Source: Aspidapion aeneum
Taxonomy: Eukaryota > Arthropoda > Insecta > Coleoptera > Brentidae
Assembly: GCA_963576565.1 (NCBI GenBank)
Contig: OY755039.1
Location: 75,862,789-75,926,788 of the forward strand
DNA length: 64,000 nucleotides
Direction: 5' to 3'
A program made the translations under genes and the position numbers. Below, piece after piece: positions 11,116-23,137 of the stretch. The notes under the pieces were generated by a model. It did no database searches, had not been told where the DNA came from, and saw only the letters and a program-made list of their open reading frames with translations. Position 1 is the first letter of the stretch. Each line of letters begins with the position of its first letter.

Positions 11116-12191
11116 AATATCAGTCAGGTTCAATGACCTTTCAAATTCTGTAGATAACCTGTGTAAAAGTGTAAGACCTTACCTTAGAATAATACTAATT
11201 TAACGAGTGTGTAAATACGAATGTAATATTATAAAATGTTAAATTATAAGATATCCTAAACAAAATTTATTTAGTTTTCAAAAATGTTAAAATTGTTCAT
11301 AAACATTTAACCTTTTCAAAACTAAAAATAATTTCATAATATTAAAATTTAAAAAATTTCAAAATTTTTAATTAGGTATAGGTATAAGTTTCAAATTATA
11401 CAAAATTAGAATGATAGAACCTAATCTAATGCTTTTTTACATGGAAGATTCGTATTTTAAATAGGTTGAAATTGTTTATATTGTAGTAAATAACAAAATT
11501 TTGGCCCCTAACTAGGATCCTTGTTATTAGCTTCCCTTTTTTAATATAGTAAGTTGGGGGGGGGGGATAGTATGTAATACTCTAATTTATTAATTTCTAG
11601 TTGTGCAGGTGCAGTAGCGTGAAAGATAAATGGGATAGTTTGAAAACAAATTTTACCCCAGACACCTCCTAGTGGCCATAAAGATAAATTTTTGTCATAG
11701 GTTATGGATCATTATCCGACGTCCGATATAAATTGCAACGAAAATTAGTATTTTTAAAAATTTGCAAAGATTTCATTTGATAAAATTGCGTGAACTTTAA
11801 AATTTGTAACCTCTATGTAGCCCCCTCCCCCTAAAAATTGTGTAAATTCACCGGAGGCGAATTTTCGTGCTATATGTTTTGAAATAGTGTGGTTCAAGAA
11901 ATACGTCATCAATTGGTGACGTTTCATATCTATATTTTCGTATTTATGGGCGTTATACGATTAAATACCGTTCACAGAGGTGTAAATTGTGAATATATTG
12001 TCAATATTTATAAATATAAATAAAATTAAGAAACAATATCTCAATTAAAAAAACAAAATTTTAACATTGATTTTTTAATATTGATTTTTTAGCTAAACGT
12101 TAAAAAATGACATGCCATGTCTCATTCAATGTCGTTTAGAAACGAGGTAAAAGCTCGTTTTAAAACTATTGCTAAAATGACCCATGTTATG
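11116..12191. other. AT-rich non-coding stretch
   Basis: No gene or clear repeat was seen. There is a G run at about 11557 and otherwise low-complexity A/T text. Confidence 0.45.
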
Positions 12192-12480
12192 TTTTATAAC
12201 GCAGCCCACGAGAAAGACCGGCCCGGGTGCGGAAATATCACGTGACCGTAGGAGGCTCACAAAAAAAACGCCTCACGGCCCGCTGTCATTATAAAACATG
12301 TGTGTTCAGTTTTGGTATGTTTGTTTACGTCGATTTTTTTTTAATTCGGGCACGAAGTTTATGTGAATTTTATCAAAGTTATTAAAATAACGCAGCCCAC
12401 GAAAAAGACTGTAGTGGGCTGCGTTAAAATAATTAATGGCTAATGAGTAAATTATAAAGAAAATACTTATAAGATAGACA

Positions 12481-12690
12481 ATGCCGCGAACGTGTAATTA
12501 GTGTTGTTCCTTGTCGGTCCAACTATAAAACTGAAACCTAATATGTTGCAAACGGGAAAGAAGCGGTAAAAGATCTTGGATAAGATTGATCAAGTAATAG
12601 ACATCCTTAGTGACATTTTCGATAGTGAGAGTGAAAAATGTGTTCAGTTGTCATTTCTTATTGAACAATTAGGTATCTTGAAAAGGTAAC
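12481..12690 (+). pseudogene. THAP-like N-terminus, broken
   Basis: An ATG at 12481 opens MPRTC. After a frame change the text reads VVPCRSNYKTET, which is the usual look of the first strand and loop of a THAP zinc finger in P-like transposases (Cys, VVP, Cys, RSNYK). Stops follow. A later frame reads SEKCVQLSFLIEQLGIL, which could be the leucine-rich dimerisation stretch. The catalytic part is not present, so this is a remnant of the element's own transposase. The call rests on motif resemblance only. Confidence 0.4.
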
Positions 12691-12959
12691 CTGAGAATCG
12701 AAGATATGGTGGATACACTTTAATGTTGGCTTTATCTTTGTTTATCCAGTCATCCAAAACTAAGGTAATATTCTTCTGCACCCTCGCAATATTAAAAAAC
12801 TGATTTGTAAAATATCGCTAACAGATAGTAATCTCTCCGGTAGTGTGCAACATTTAAAAAAGTAAGATACAGCTTTTAAAAGAACATGAGTTGGTAGTTA
12901 ACTTACACTTTAATGAAATATATATTAAACCTTGTGCTGGGTAATTTTTCAAAAAATTA

Positions 12960-13271
12960 TTGACGACCACTACATTCAGTTCATTGAATGTGAAAACCAC
13001 CTCACTTATTCACAAAATCACTTGTTTCTTTTTAATAAATTATTGTGAAATATTTTACATTGAAAATTTTTCTTCAGATAACTCTAGCGAGTGTTTTTGT
13101 GGAGAAAAACTATTGTCAACGCTTGAAAAAATTAGTTTAAGGGCATGTAAAGTTTTTTTAAATAATTTTATTGAAAAGCACAATGATTTAGTGTCTGCTA
13201 ATAAATTTTTGAATAAGAACTCAGACAAAGATGATGACACTCAAAGAAAAATTAAAAAACTAAAAGCTTAG
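12960..13271 (+). pseudogene. Possible C-terminal fragment of the P/THAP-like transposase
   Basis: An open frame of 103 codons (TTG start as delimited) lies inside the element 12200-13608 and ends with a Lys/Asp-rich tail. I recognise no domain. Its position between the THAP-like start and the right terminus, and on the same strand, suggests the 3' end of the transposase gene after an internal deletion. It may simply be a chance frame. Confidence 0.3.
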
Positions 13272-14439
13272 GTTTGATATGTCCAATTTTGAAAGACTTG
13301 TATAGATTTGAAGTTACTAACGATATTATGTACCTAATATATGTACCTGAAGATATTAGAGTGCAAATTTTGTATAATTTTTTATTTTATAGATTCAGTT
13401 CTTTTATTCATAATAAACACATATAACAGCAAAATATTTTTTTCAATTTTTGCCTATAAAAGAACAAAAATTTTTTGTTAATTTATTTAAATTGTGTAAA
13501 AACATATAATATATTAAGCAATACAATAACCATCCTGGGACTCCTAAGATCACGTGACCGACGACTTGCTTATAACGCGCCATGGCCGGTCTTAATCGTT
13601 GGCTGCGATTTTATAAGTATCTTAAACTATAACATTTTTGATCTAGTTTTTCAATTTCTTTGCATTTTTCCCGTATCCAGTTTCCTTTAGCAATTATAAT
13701 TTCTCGTTATATGCTGTTTTTAGCTATTTGTATTTTAGTTATTTAATAATACGTAAAGCAATCAACCAAGAAAATATACTAGTATAGGAGGAACATCCGG
13801 AAAATATCTTTATATTATGTTAAATAAATCCAAAACCATTTTTTGGACAGATGACATATTATAGACCCTTCTCTGTTTTTCGCGCCCGCCCCTTGGATCG
13901 GCATTATTTTTCACGGACGAATAAACTGAATAGCGAAAAAACTTTCCCCAAAAATGTCGTTTCTTCTCCCATTTTTAGGGATTTGGCCACAGGAATATAT
14001 CGACTTAAATTAGGTAGTTGGCTGCGACAGTGACATATACTCGTAAACTTTGGTCTCGCACGGCGACAAAAACCAAAAGTTTCTTTCGGTGAAAATCGTA
14101 GAATAAGCAATAAAAGCCAGAAACATATGCATAAACATAACATAACTGCCGTTCTTCTTTTTAATACATAGTTTTTGGTCGTGCCCAAAACGACCGACGA
14201 CTAACGCTATTTGACACTGTTGATATTTGAACGTCACATGTAGTTAACGGCTTCCGTGGAACCACATATGTATTAGTTTGTGGTGGAACGCCGTAAAATC
14301 ATGGATGGTTACCATAAGAATTTTCACGTACGTGGAACGTGCGCAATTGTGTTTTAGCGAGCGTCTATAAAATTCCGCCTCGTTCGGCTGGCACTGGCTA
14401 CACAAGTCACTGCAGTGTTGAGCGAAACCCATTTATTTG

Positions 14440-15590
14440 ACATAGGGGAAGATGGGCAAATAAGAAACAGGAGTACTAGGAAATTTTGTCATTTGAGATA
14501 TCTGAAAAAAAAACTATGAAATTCTTCTACTACAATATTAGTAAAGTCTCTTTTGTGTTTTTTTTTTAAACTTAGTTTTGACAAGCAAACTATTTCAGAT
14601 AATATTTTTTTCTCTGTAGGACACACTTTATTTTCAGTTTTAATACTTAAGTTTGTTGTCAAACGTAAGAATTTCTATGTATTGTTTTAAATTTTGCTTA
14701 TTATAACCAATGAACTTGTAAATTTACAAGTTCATTGATTATAACCAAGTAGTTCAGAATTAAAATGTTTCTTATTACCCTTTCGTTTTGAATATCGTGG
14801 GGTAATAAAAAACTTCGTAATGGAGCAATAAGAAATATATTATTTTTTGTTACAGATTGATTTGAGTACCTAGTGAAGTTGCATTCAAATTTGACAAAAG
14901 TGACCTGTGAATCTTTGTAAATGGCAAGTTGCAAAAATATTAAATGGCATCTAAGTAACGCAAATAGTCCACCGTACACCGGTCTATTTTTCAAGTGATT
15001 ACTAACAGGCTAAATTTTTGTGCATGGCTTTATTTGGCCGAGACGCCTAACTTTTTTCCCTGCAAAAATACTTGAAAGTGATTTCTAACGGAGTGCGCAG
15101 CCTTAGATATGCTTCGTGTATCGGACAAACTAAACCAAGCATATGATTTTTAGAACAATATTGCCGTTAACCTTTAAACACGTTTATTTAGGCTACAGAA
15201 AAAAAATTGCCGGTTACTAATTTTTTATGGAATTTTTTTCATCTCGTACTGTGGACTATTAGCGTTAGGTGCCATTTAATATTTCTGCAACTTGCCATTT
15301 CTACAGCTTTACATAAGTCACTTTAGTCAAAGGTAACATTACTACTCAAATCAATATGCAACAAAAAAACATAAATTTGTTTTATTTCTTACCAATTACC
15401 CCACGATAGTCAAAACGAAGGGGTATTAAGAAACATTTCCATTCTAAGCTACTTGTTTAACACAAGAAACATTAAAAAAAATCATAGAAAGACTTATATT
15501 TGACCACAAACAAAGTATTAAAACTGCAAATAAAGTGTTTTCTTCAGACAAGAAAAATATTCCCCTATCTTCACCCATTGACTAAATGCC
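14440..15590. repeat. Long imperfect hairpin nested in the 14.2-15.8 kb element
   Basis: Left and right arms are inverted copies with many differences: GGGGAAGATGGG against CCCCTATCTTCACCC, CTTTATTTTCAGTTTTAATAC mirrored near 15520, and AAGTTGCAAAAATATTAAATG mirrored near 15290. The loop is about 15000-15200. Non-coding. Confidence 0.65.
14708..14737. repeat. Perfect 30-bp palindrome
   Basis: CAATGAACTTGTAAA followed directly by its own inverse, no loop. It sits inside the left arm of the hairpin at 14440-15590 and is flanked by duplicated TTATAACCA words at both sides. Confidence 0.9.
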
Positions 15591-15781
15591 TCTCTCTCTT
15601 CCTGTCTCGATCTTAATGGTCTGCACGTATAAAACAACAAATAACCGCACCGTCGCGCGTCGGCGTCGAGTAAAACTGGTACCAAAAAGGCTTAAAAGGC
15701 TCTTTCGAACTGTCAAATATCGTTAAAGTTATCGCTGTTGGCGAAGTTATCGGGCCTAAATTTGACACGACCAAAAACTAT

Positions 15782-18189
15782 CTAATACCTAGAGTAAAGC
15801 AGACCTTAATAAAATTTGGAGTAACTGCAAAGAAGGCGTAACTAATAATGAGAAAGTTCTAAATATATTACAATATGCCGATAATATAAAGAGAAGTACT
15901 ATTCTGCGCCGTTGATTCGGCGCAAGAGTTCGATTCGGGGAGAGCGATTCAGCTAGAGATATCCAGCGCAGGTTATGTTGGGTTTATTTAAGTTTGGTTA
16001 GGTTGCGTTAGGCTAGGTATGGTTTGGTTAGGCTTGATTGGGTTTCGGTTAATTTTAGTTAGGTTTGATTTTGTATGCCAAATTCAAAGAATAGTGACGG
16101 CTCCTGGTCAAGTCTACGAAGGGTGTCGGAAACTGACGTTCTGCATTTTTTCTTATTTATAATTTTTAGTTTAATTAATCGTTTTCGGCTACTTTCAAAG
16201 TACCGTAAAATATTCTTAGTTTTTAAAATTCATAAGCGCGCGAAATCATGACGCACAGGTCTGCCCCGGCACCTGCGCGCCCCATACCTGTGACGACGGA
16301 AAAATGACACTTGGGTCAAATCTGCGATACTGGCATGCTGCCAATAATTTTCTTGTTCTTATAATTAAAATTTAATTACTGTCTTTCGACATATTTTCAC
16401 TAGTGTGTGCAAGCTGGAAAAAGGGCTACAAGAACATCGAAGGGTTGGCCAACCAAGAACAGCTCGAACGAGATTAAGGGGTAAGTGCCAGCAACTTGTG
16501 CGTCCGACATAGTTTATTCCTAAACTTTTATATCATTCCAGCAAACCAATAGGTAAATCCTATTGGAAATAATTTACGGTCCTTTGAATTACGCCTAGAG
16601 CGAACAAAGGGTCTACCATTAAAGACGCTAGAGATATATACAATTTAAAAAAACTCATCAAAGTACTTTAGAAGATTCAATAAATAGTTAGAGCAAAAAA
16701 TTTAAAAAGGCTCTCCGTTTCCGGTCTAGAAGCAAATTATATTGCTTTCTGGCAACAAATCATGTCTCCCTACCCCGCTAAATCCGAATATCTCTGTAGC
16801 CAACTCGTAGTATCGACAGGGATGGAGAAAATACCCCTCAAACCCCCAAAAACCTGTTTTTTGTTAGATTTATTCAATTTTTTTCGAATACTAACCTTTT
16901 AATCGAAAATTGTAAAGAACAATTTTTTGTGGAGAACAAAATTCCTTTTCCAACGATGTGGTGGTCGGTAAGGTTAGGAAAAGAAAGTCGCTTTGCAAGT
17001 TGTAAGTGGCGTCCGTAAATCAGGATTATTTTGAAAAAACATGTTTATTATAGGTTTTATAAAATTTTCTCAAAACCTACACCTCTTGGGGAAAAATTGG
17101 TCGTGTCCTTTATTGTACAAAATTAAATAAATTTGCCTTTAAACGCTGTATTACAATGTGCGACTTAGGTCACATTGAAGACTCCACGGGCGCACTTATA
17201 GAAATAAATTTTAAAGCATAATCAAAATCAGCAATTTCTGTATAACATTTTATGATTTTTTTAACAAAACTAAGTTTCTTAAATAAAAATTGTTTTTTAC
17301 CTTATTTCATCCCACTGACCTTAGTTTTTTTTTTAAATTGACAACAAAGTTTTTTTTTGGTAATTTTGAAAAGTTACCTTAATATACGTCCTTAATATGT
17401 CCCTGGATAGTTACCTATAACATAGGTCATATTTTGTGATACATTGTTTAAAAGAAAATTTCATTATTCACCGAAAAGTTAAATAAAAAATTCTAAATTA
17501 TAAATTATACTGGGTGCTACATCAATTACTGACCTGTGGCGAACTTGTTATGCATCTGGCATTAGACTAAGTAGAATAAATACTAAAAAATTTACCCGTT
17601 TCTCTAACTCCAGTAGTTTTCAATTTCTTATTTGTAGCACCCCATATCTATGTTGGTTTTCGGTCATCTCTTAATTTTATTAGATACATTTTTAAAACGA
17701 TAAAATTTTAAAGAAAAGCCTATATACCAATATTTTTTTCTTTGAGTAATTCTGGATTCTTTATACATTTTTTCTACAAATTTTCAGACTTCTGTTGCTT
17801 TTAGTTTCTATTCAATAACAGAAATTGTTTTTTAAACTTTAGCCTCTTAGTATTAAAATATTTAAAAAATCTTTCTTAGCATAGTATAGATAAACAAATT
17901 TGAAACGCCCCCAGTTTTTATGTTTGTAGGACAACTGGTATAAGCTGGGGGTGGGTAGATTTTATAGAAACTTCTTTTATAGAGTGCAAGTTTTAGTAGG
18001 AGCCGGACCAGCACAAGAAAGTCTTAAAGATAATTTCAAATAGGTCCATTGTCGTATTGGGTTAATGTTGAATAGCTGGACTTCGCCTGATAAAAAGTGC
18101 TTTTTTTAATTAATAAATATTTAATTTCAACAAGAGGTATTTTTTAAATAAAGACAGTTTATTATTATTCCTTTTTTGTTTGCCTGACT
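15782..18189. other. Long non-coding stretch with few features
   Basis: No gene is recognised in these 2.4 kb. At about 15965-16080 there is a GGTTAGG/GGTTTGG-rich degenerate tract. At 17512-17643 a short possible MITE has GGGTGCTAC/GTAGCACCC ends. A short open stretch at 16407-16490 ending near GGGTAAGTG looks faintly like an exon, but nothing supports it. Confidence 0.45.
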
Positions 18190-18249
18190 TTCGGTCTCGC
18201 GGCTCCAACCTAAACGGCTGCAAGTATGCAAGTTGTTCTGTTCACCGTT

Positions 18250-18506
18250 CTACTTCGCACCAACCGCGGGGATAGGTTCCGCATCTAGTGCTCTGAGTAG
18301 ATGCAATGATCCAACGATAACTGCTTTCTGCAATATGCGAGCAAGTTGTTTTGCTCTATCATGGCAGGCTTGCGAGCTGAGAGCAGTGGTTGCTGTGCGC
18401 CCCCAAGAGCTCCAATTACCAAAACCACTAGCTGGACTGTATACCCTTGGTACACTTAGCGCAAGACAAAGAGAATATCCTGATATTTCGTTTGTTTCTC
18501 TTCCTC
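18250..18506 (-). other. GC-rich possible exon, minus strand
   Basis: The block 18190-18480 is clearly more GC-rich than its surroundings. On the minus strand an 86-codon frame without stops begins right after a good acceptor (TTTAATTGCAG at about 18507-18517) and ends at TAG 18250. The peptide includes YSPASGFGNWSSWG and ACHDRAKQLARILQKA, a balanced composition unlike low-complexity shadow frames. The plus strand is also open (95 codons), as expected in GC-rich text, so strand and reality are uncertain. I recognise no family. Confidence 0.3.
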
Positions 18507-18751
18507 CTGCAATTAAATAAGTAAATAAAATAACTAAACCAAGTATAAATTATTTACAGTAAGAAATTAAGTGCTTAAACTAACGTTCGTTGAGTTAGAC
18601 AAATATATCTCAACATTTTTGGTCCAGTTAGGTATTATTTAAAGTTTCTATTAAATTTTTGTTGTTAAAACTAAATTTTAAAGCAAAATTTCATCTGTTA
18701 CTGTCTAATACTGTCATACAACTAATGACTTCCATTAACCGTGAAGTCATC

Positions 18752-18850
18752 TCGAGTAACTCAAAAGCTGGGTACTCATTAACGAGCCACGAGCCTCGAG
18801 CCTCGAACAATTCGCTAATGTAGACGTGAAAAAGGTATGATCGCAGCGCG
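18752..18850. repeat. Inverted repeat arm paired with 21515-21620
   Basis: The segment around GGGTACTCATTAACGAGCCA and TTCGCTAATGT is found inverted at 21515-21620 (GTTAATGAGTACCC, ACATTAGCGAA). The two bound a 2.9-kb interval holding several unrelated insertions, so they may be the ends of an old large element. Confidence 0.55.
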
Positions 18851-19071
18851 CAACAAGCCATTCGCGACGAGCCAATAGGCGGTCGTCGTTCAATGCGCTT
18901 CAAATAAAAAAAAATACCATGAATGAAAAAGTATTGTCTATTTGAAAATTACAGGAATAGACCTGTTATATGGGATCCAAAGAACAAAGACTATTTAAAA
19001 AACATTTAAAAGAAGATGCGTGGTTTATATGTTACTAGCCTGAAACAAAATGGCTTTGCCAGTCAGTAATA

Positions 19072-19343
19072 CTGTGGCGGATCCAGGATGTCCGGGGGGG
19101 AGGGGCCAAGGAGGGAAAAAAACACAAAATAATTTTTTTTGCGGGATTTAATAAGAATTAGCTTTAAAGTTTACCACTATGTGCAAATAAAATGTGCCGC
19201 AGGCGAAAATTTGAGTAAAATCAGTTAAATTTAATTAAAAAAAAATTGCGGCTTAATCATTGGTTATTTTTCTTCTGGAATTAAAAATTATAAGTTTTAT
19301 GTCAAGGAGGGGGGAGGGCCGCCCCCCCCTTGATTCGCCACTG
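19072..19343. mobile_element. hAT-like MITE (GTGGCGGATCCAGG ends)
   Basis: The left end CTGTGGCGGATCCAGG is mirrored by GATTCGCCACTG at the right, with G/C runs just inside both ends. No target duplication is visible, so one end may have mutated or been truncated. Confidence 0.55.
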
Positions 19344-19712
19344 AGCCCGACTCGCACAAGCAGCAGCGTAAAAAAATTGCCTGAACCAGACAAAATAACT
19401 CAGAGAACATGTATAAGTATTAGGTCATTATTGAAAAAGGGAACCCCTTTCATGTTACCATTCGAAATTAAATTAGTGTTTAGTATATTAGTTATTTTTC
19501 TTGTACAAATAAAATTGCCTCCAATATTACTCTAAAGCACTACATTTAGTTTGATGCTGAAGTTGCTATTTGTTGTTAACATTTGTGTAAGACTGGCCCA
19601 AACGTCATACTCCGTTATCATAACCGGATAGAGGTTTGCAATCACTAAAATAAAAAAACCTAATATATCATACGAATTTCAACATTATATTGCTCTATAA
19701 GTCTAGTTTAAT

Positions 19713-20422
<710 letters not shown>

Positions 20423-20480
20423 TATATAAGTATCGCCGTCTGTTAAAAACAAATATTATTTCCAAATTTTTGTTTATAAA

Positions 20481-20726
20481 ATAACATTTTAAACGCGTAC
20501 CCTGGAAGAGCGTCATTACCGTTATCAGCATAACATTTTTAAACGCGTACCCTGGAAGAGCGTCATTACCGGTATCAATATAACATTTTAGACACGTACC
20601 CTATAAGAGCGTCATTACCGTTATCAACATAACATTTTTAAAACGCATACCCTGGAAGAGCGCCATTACCGTTATCAATATAACTTTTTGCACGTCCCCT
20701 GGAAGAGCGTCATTACCGTTATCAGT
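20481..20726. repeat. 49-bp tandem array
   Basis: About five units of roughly 49 bp, each carrying ACCCTGGAAGAGCGTCATTA and a GTTATCA word followed by ATAACATTTT. Units differ by a few bases. Outlying ATTACCGTTATCAG words recur at about 20890. Confidence 0.9.
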
Positions 20727-20759
20727 TTGTAATTCCTACATATCTACCGCTAGAAGCGC

Positions 20760-21514
20760 TTTAAGCGAGCGCGCGCGAATTGTTCTTATTCCTTCAACAT
20801 CTCTCTGCACAGATCGCAACGCCTGAGTAAAGTCACATCTGTTCTGTGCATTAGTACGTGCATAGGTTAGCTTGTCCAATCATAAGTGGTAATTACCGTT
20901 ATCAGTAAAGTGAGGTAAACAAAATATATTTATTTTCCATTTTATACTACAAAATTTATTACCTAGAAAGAAAAAAGCAAAAACTCTTTTTACAAAACAA
21001 GCGGAGCGATAAAACATACGTATCATTTTCGTTATTATCATCATTATCAATTTTAATTTAAAGTAATATGCTCACAGAAACCGTATACGGGATGCCATTA
21101 TGAGTATTTAAAGTAAATTTTTGAAAAAATCCTTGGACACATTATTTTTATTTTCTTAAAATATTTATATCTATCGACTCCTAGTTGGGGTAGCTTTGAC
21201 CTCTTGACTTTAGAGAGGGAAAGTGGGTCAAGTGATACCTGGTTTAAAAGAGTTTTTTCTATTCCTTTACAGCATTGATATTATTTCAAAAATTAATAGA
21301 TTAGTTTTTGAGATATTCGCAATTTAAGTAAAAAAGTAAGACTGACAGCTTAATATTTTCTTGCAAGTAAACTATTACAAATAGATTAAGCAATTTTTTT
21401 AAAATGTTTTTTTTTTTATTTAAAAAATGTATTTATGTAGGTAAACTTTTTCAAGAGATGTGTATTTATGTCTCAAATTTACTGGGTACTTTCTTTTAAT
21501 TTAAGGTTTTGATA
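20760..21514. other. Non-coding stretch, nothing recognised
   Basis: AT-rich, no convincing frame or repeat. Confidence 0.45.
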
Positions 21515-21643
21515 TCGCGCTGCGAGCCCCGAACAATGCCGTCCACATTAGCGAATGGATCGCGTTCGTTGATCGATGCTCGTGGTTCGTTAATGAGTAC
21601 CCGGCTAACTAAGTAACTAATAACTTCGAAGAAAAAGGCCTGT

Positions 21644-22847
21644 CTAAATTATACGCATTTGTAATGACGTCACCAGGTGAGAAAAAAACGTATGGCGTAG
21701 ATATTTTTGCCAATCAATATTTGGTTAAAAAATTTACATCTGCGGCTCGCTGTTTCACATTCTCAAATTGAGGTGCGATGCCATCTCGGACTTGTTCCCT
21801 TTCCAGTTAAAAAAAAAGCCAATATATTTAAAATTATCAGCTGCGATTGTTCAATATACCTATTATATTTGTTTCTGGGCATTTTACAACTTTTTAAAAT
21901 AATTTCCGACCAGTTGACAAACTGATGTTTTTGATTGACAGCGACGAATACTTCACATAACCAATTACCTACCTATTTAAAAAATGAATTAATCATGAAC
22001 ATTACTTTTTTAGCTCACACATATACTATACTATAGTAGTGTGAGCTATGGTGATCCTAATTTTTTCGAGAAAAAAAAAGTTGCTCCGATTTCAAAAATT
22101 TTTATATATCTTTGCGTTTCAGATGATTTTGAAACTTTTTTGTTGCGCCGTCTGTCTGTCTGTCTGTCTGTCTGTCTGTATGTCTGTCTGTCTGTCTGTA
22201 TGTCTGTCTGTAACGACCAACGCGCATAACTCAAAAACCGCTTGGCCGATTTTAATGAAATTTGGTACCTACGCTGGGTCTTGCGTCGAGATGGTCCCAT
22301 TTAAAAATGAACAAAATCCACCGAACACAAACCAAATAAAAGGGTGGGGGTAGATTTCAAAAATTAGAGTTTATGTGAAAATATGGCGTGTGTGATATCA
22401 AACGAAAGGTAATTGAGTCTGCAGTTAAACAAAATACATTTTAATTTATTTAAAAAAAGGGTGGGGGTATATTTTAAAAATTAGAGTTTAAGTGAAAATA
22501 TGGCGTGTGTGATATCAAACGAAAGGTAATTGAGTCCGGAGTTTAACAAAATACATTTTAGTTTTTTGTTTTTCTTAAGGGTGGGGGTAGATTTCAAAAA
22601 TTTGAGTTTAAGTCAAAACATGGCTTGTGTGGTATCAAACAAAAGGTAATTTAGTCTGGAGTTGAATAAAATATATTTCAGTTTTTAGTTATATTAGCTC
22701 ACACGAACACTATAACTATAGTACCTAGTGTGAGCTTAGGGGCCCATATATTGGCAGAGTATTTTTAAAGTTTATTGTCACCGCTGTTTATAATATACTA
22801 AAAAAAGATAAAGAAAAATGACGTCATTACAAATGCGTATAATTTGG
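21644..22847. mobile_element. TIR element with an ATTATACGCATTTGTAATGACG end
   Basis: A 28-bp nearly perfect inverted pair lies at 21644-21672 and 22819-22847, centred on TACGCATTTGTAATGACGTC. The inside carries the nested element 22011-22738. No transposase frame is visible. Confidence 0.65.
22011..22738. mobile_element. Dispersed element with palindromic AGCTCACAC ends and 119-bp internal tandem repeats
   Basis: Each end is itself a small palindrome: TAGCTCACAC with AGTGTGAGCTA (22011-22048), and TAGCTCACAC with AGTGTGAGCTTA (22694-22737). Inside are a GTCT microsatellite (22146-22213), a conserved segment around GGCCGATTTTAATGAAATT, and three tandem units of about 119 bp each beginning GGGTGGGGGTA (22339, 22457, 22577). 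A second copy begins at 49651. Non-coding. Confidence 0.7.
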
Positions 22848-22859
22848 ACTAACTGATAG

Positions 22860-23137
22860 TGTTCGAAAAATCTCCAATTATTGTCTTAAAGATTTCTTTT
22901 TCTTAGAGCTCGTTTCCTTGGATTCATCCCGTCAAAAGTCCGGGCTTATTTAAATCTGGAATGCCGTGGAAACGGTTGATAGCTTCTGACGCCACAATGA
23001 GTTGCTGCCCAGCCCTCTACGTAAATATGCACAAATATGACAAGGGATGCCTGAAATGGGAAACGGACAGATTTACTATACTTATGGACATAGCAAAGAT
23101 GGTTGCAAATCCAAACTATAGGATTTTATATTCCTAC
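22860..23137. other. Non-coding stretch, nothing recognised
   Basis: The open frame 22961-23233 on the plus strand runs into the palindrome arm and the MITE beyond it and is not supported as a gene. Confidence 0.4.

Larger units (their letters stand above)
12200..13608 (+). mobile_element. P/THAP-like DNA transposon, internally deleted
   Basis: The ends are inverted: CGCAGCCCACGAGAAAGACC at the left and, at the right, GGTCTTAATCGTTGGCTGCG. A second block, TCACGTGACC near 12239 and GGTCACGTGA inverted at about 13552, follows each end. TTTTATAA occurs at 12192-12199 and 13609-13616 (one base offset), an 8-bp duplication as expected for P elements. The inside holds a THAP-like start (12481) and a C-terminal-like frame (12960-13271). 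A perfect 13-bp inverted pair, TAACGCAGCCCAC with its mirror (about 12389-12427), repeats the terminus internally, as subterminal repeats do in P elements. Confidence 0.6.
14168..15781. mobile_element. 1.6-kb TIR element with ATAGTTTTTGGTCGTG ends
   Basis: A perfect 16-bp inverted pair (14168-14183 and 15766-15781) is followed inward by a weaker match (ACGCTATTTGACA and TGTCAAATATCGT). If TA is the duplicated target, the element proper begins GTTTTTGG, close to the GTTTTTGC start of the MITE at 6652, so the two may be related. No transposase frame is visible. Confidence 0.55.

Noticed and set aside
15965..16080. Telomere repeat block (TTAGG type)
   Set aside because: GGTTAGG occurs irregularly among many other GGTT words with no regular period. 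The tract at 2150-2285 is similar.
22041..22353. Cysteine/valine repeat proteins on both strands
   Set aside because: Translations of the GTCT microsatellite within the AGCTCACAC element.
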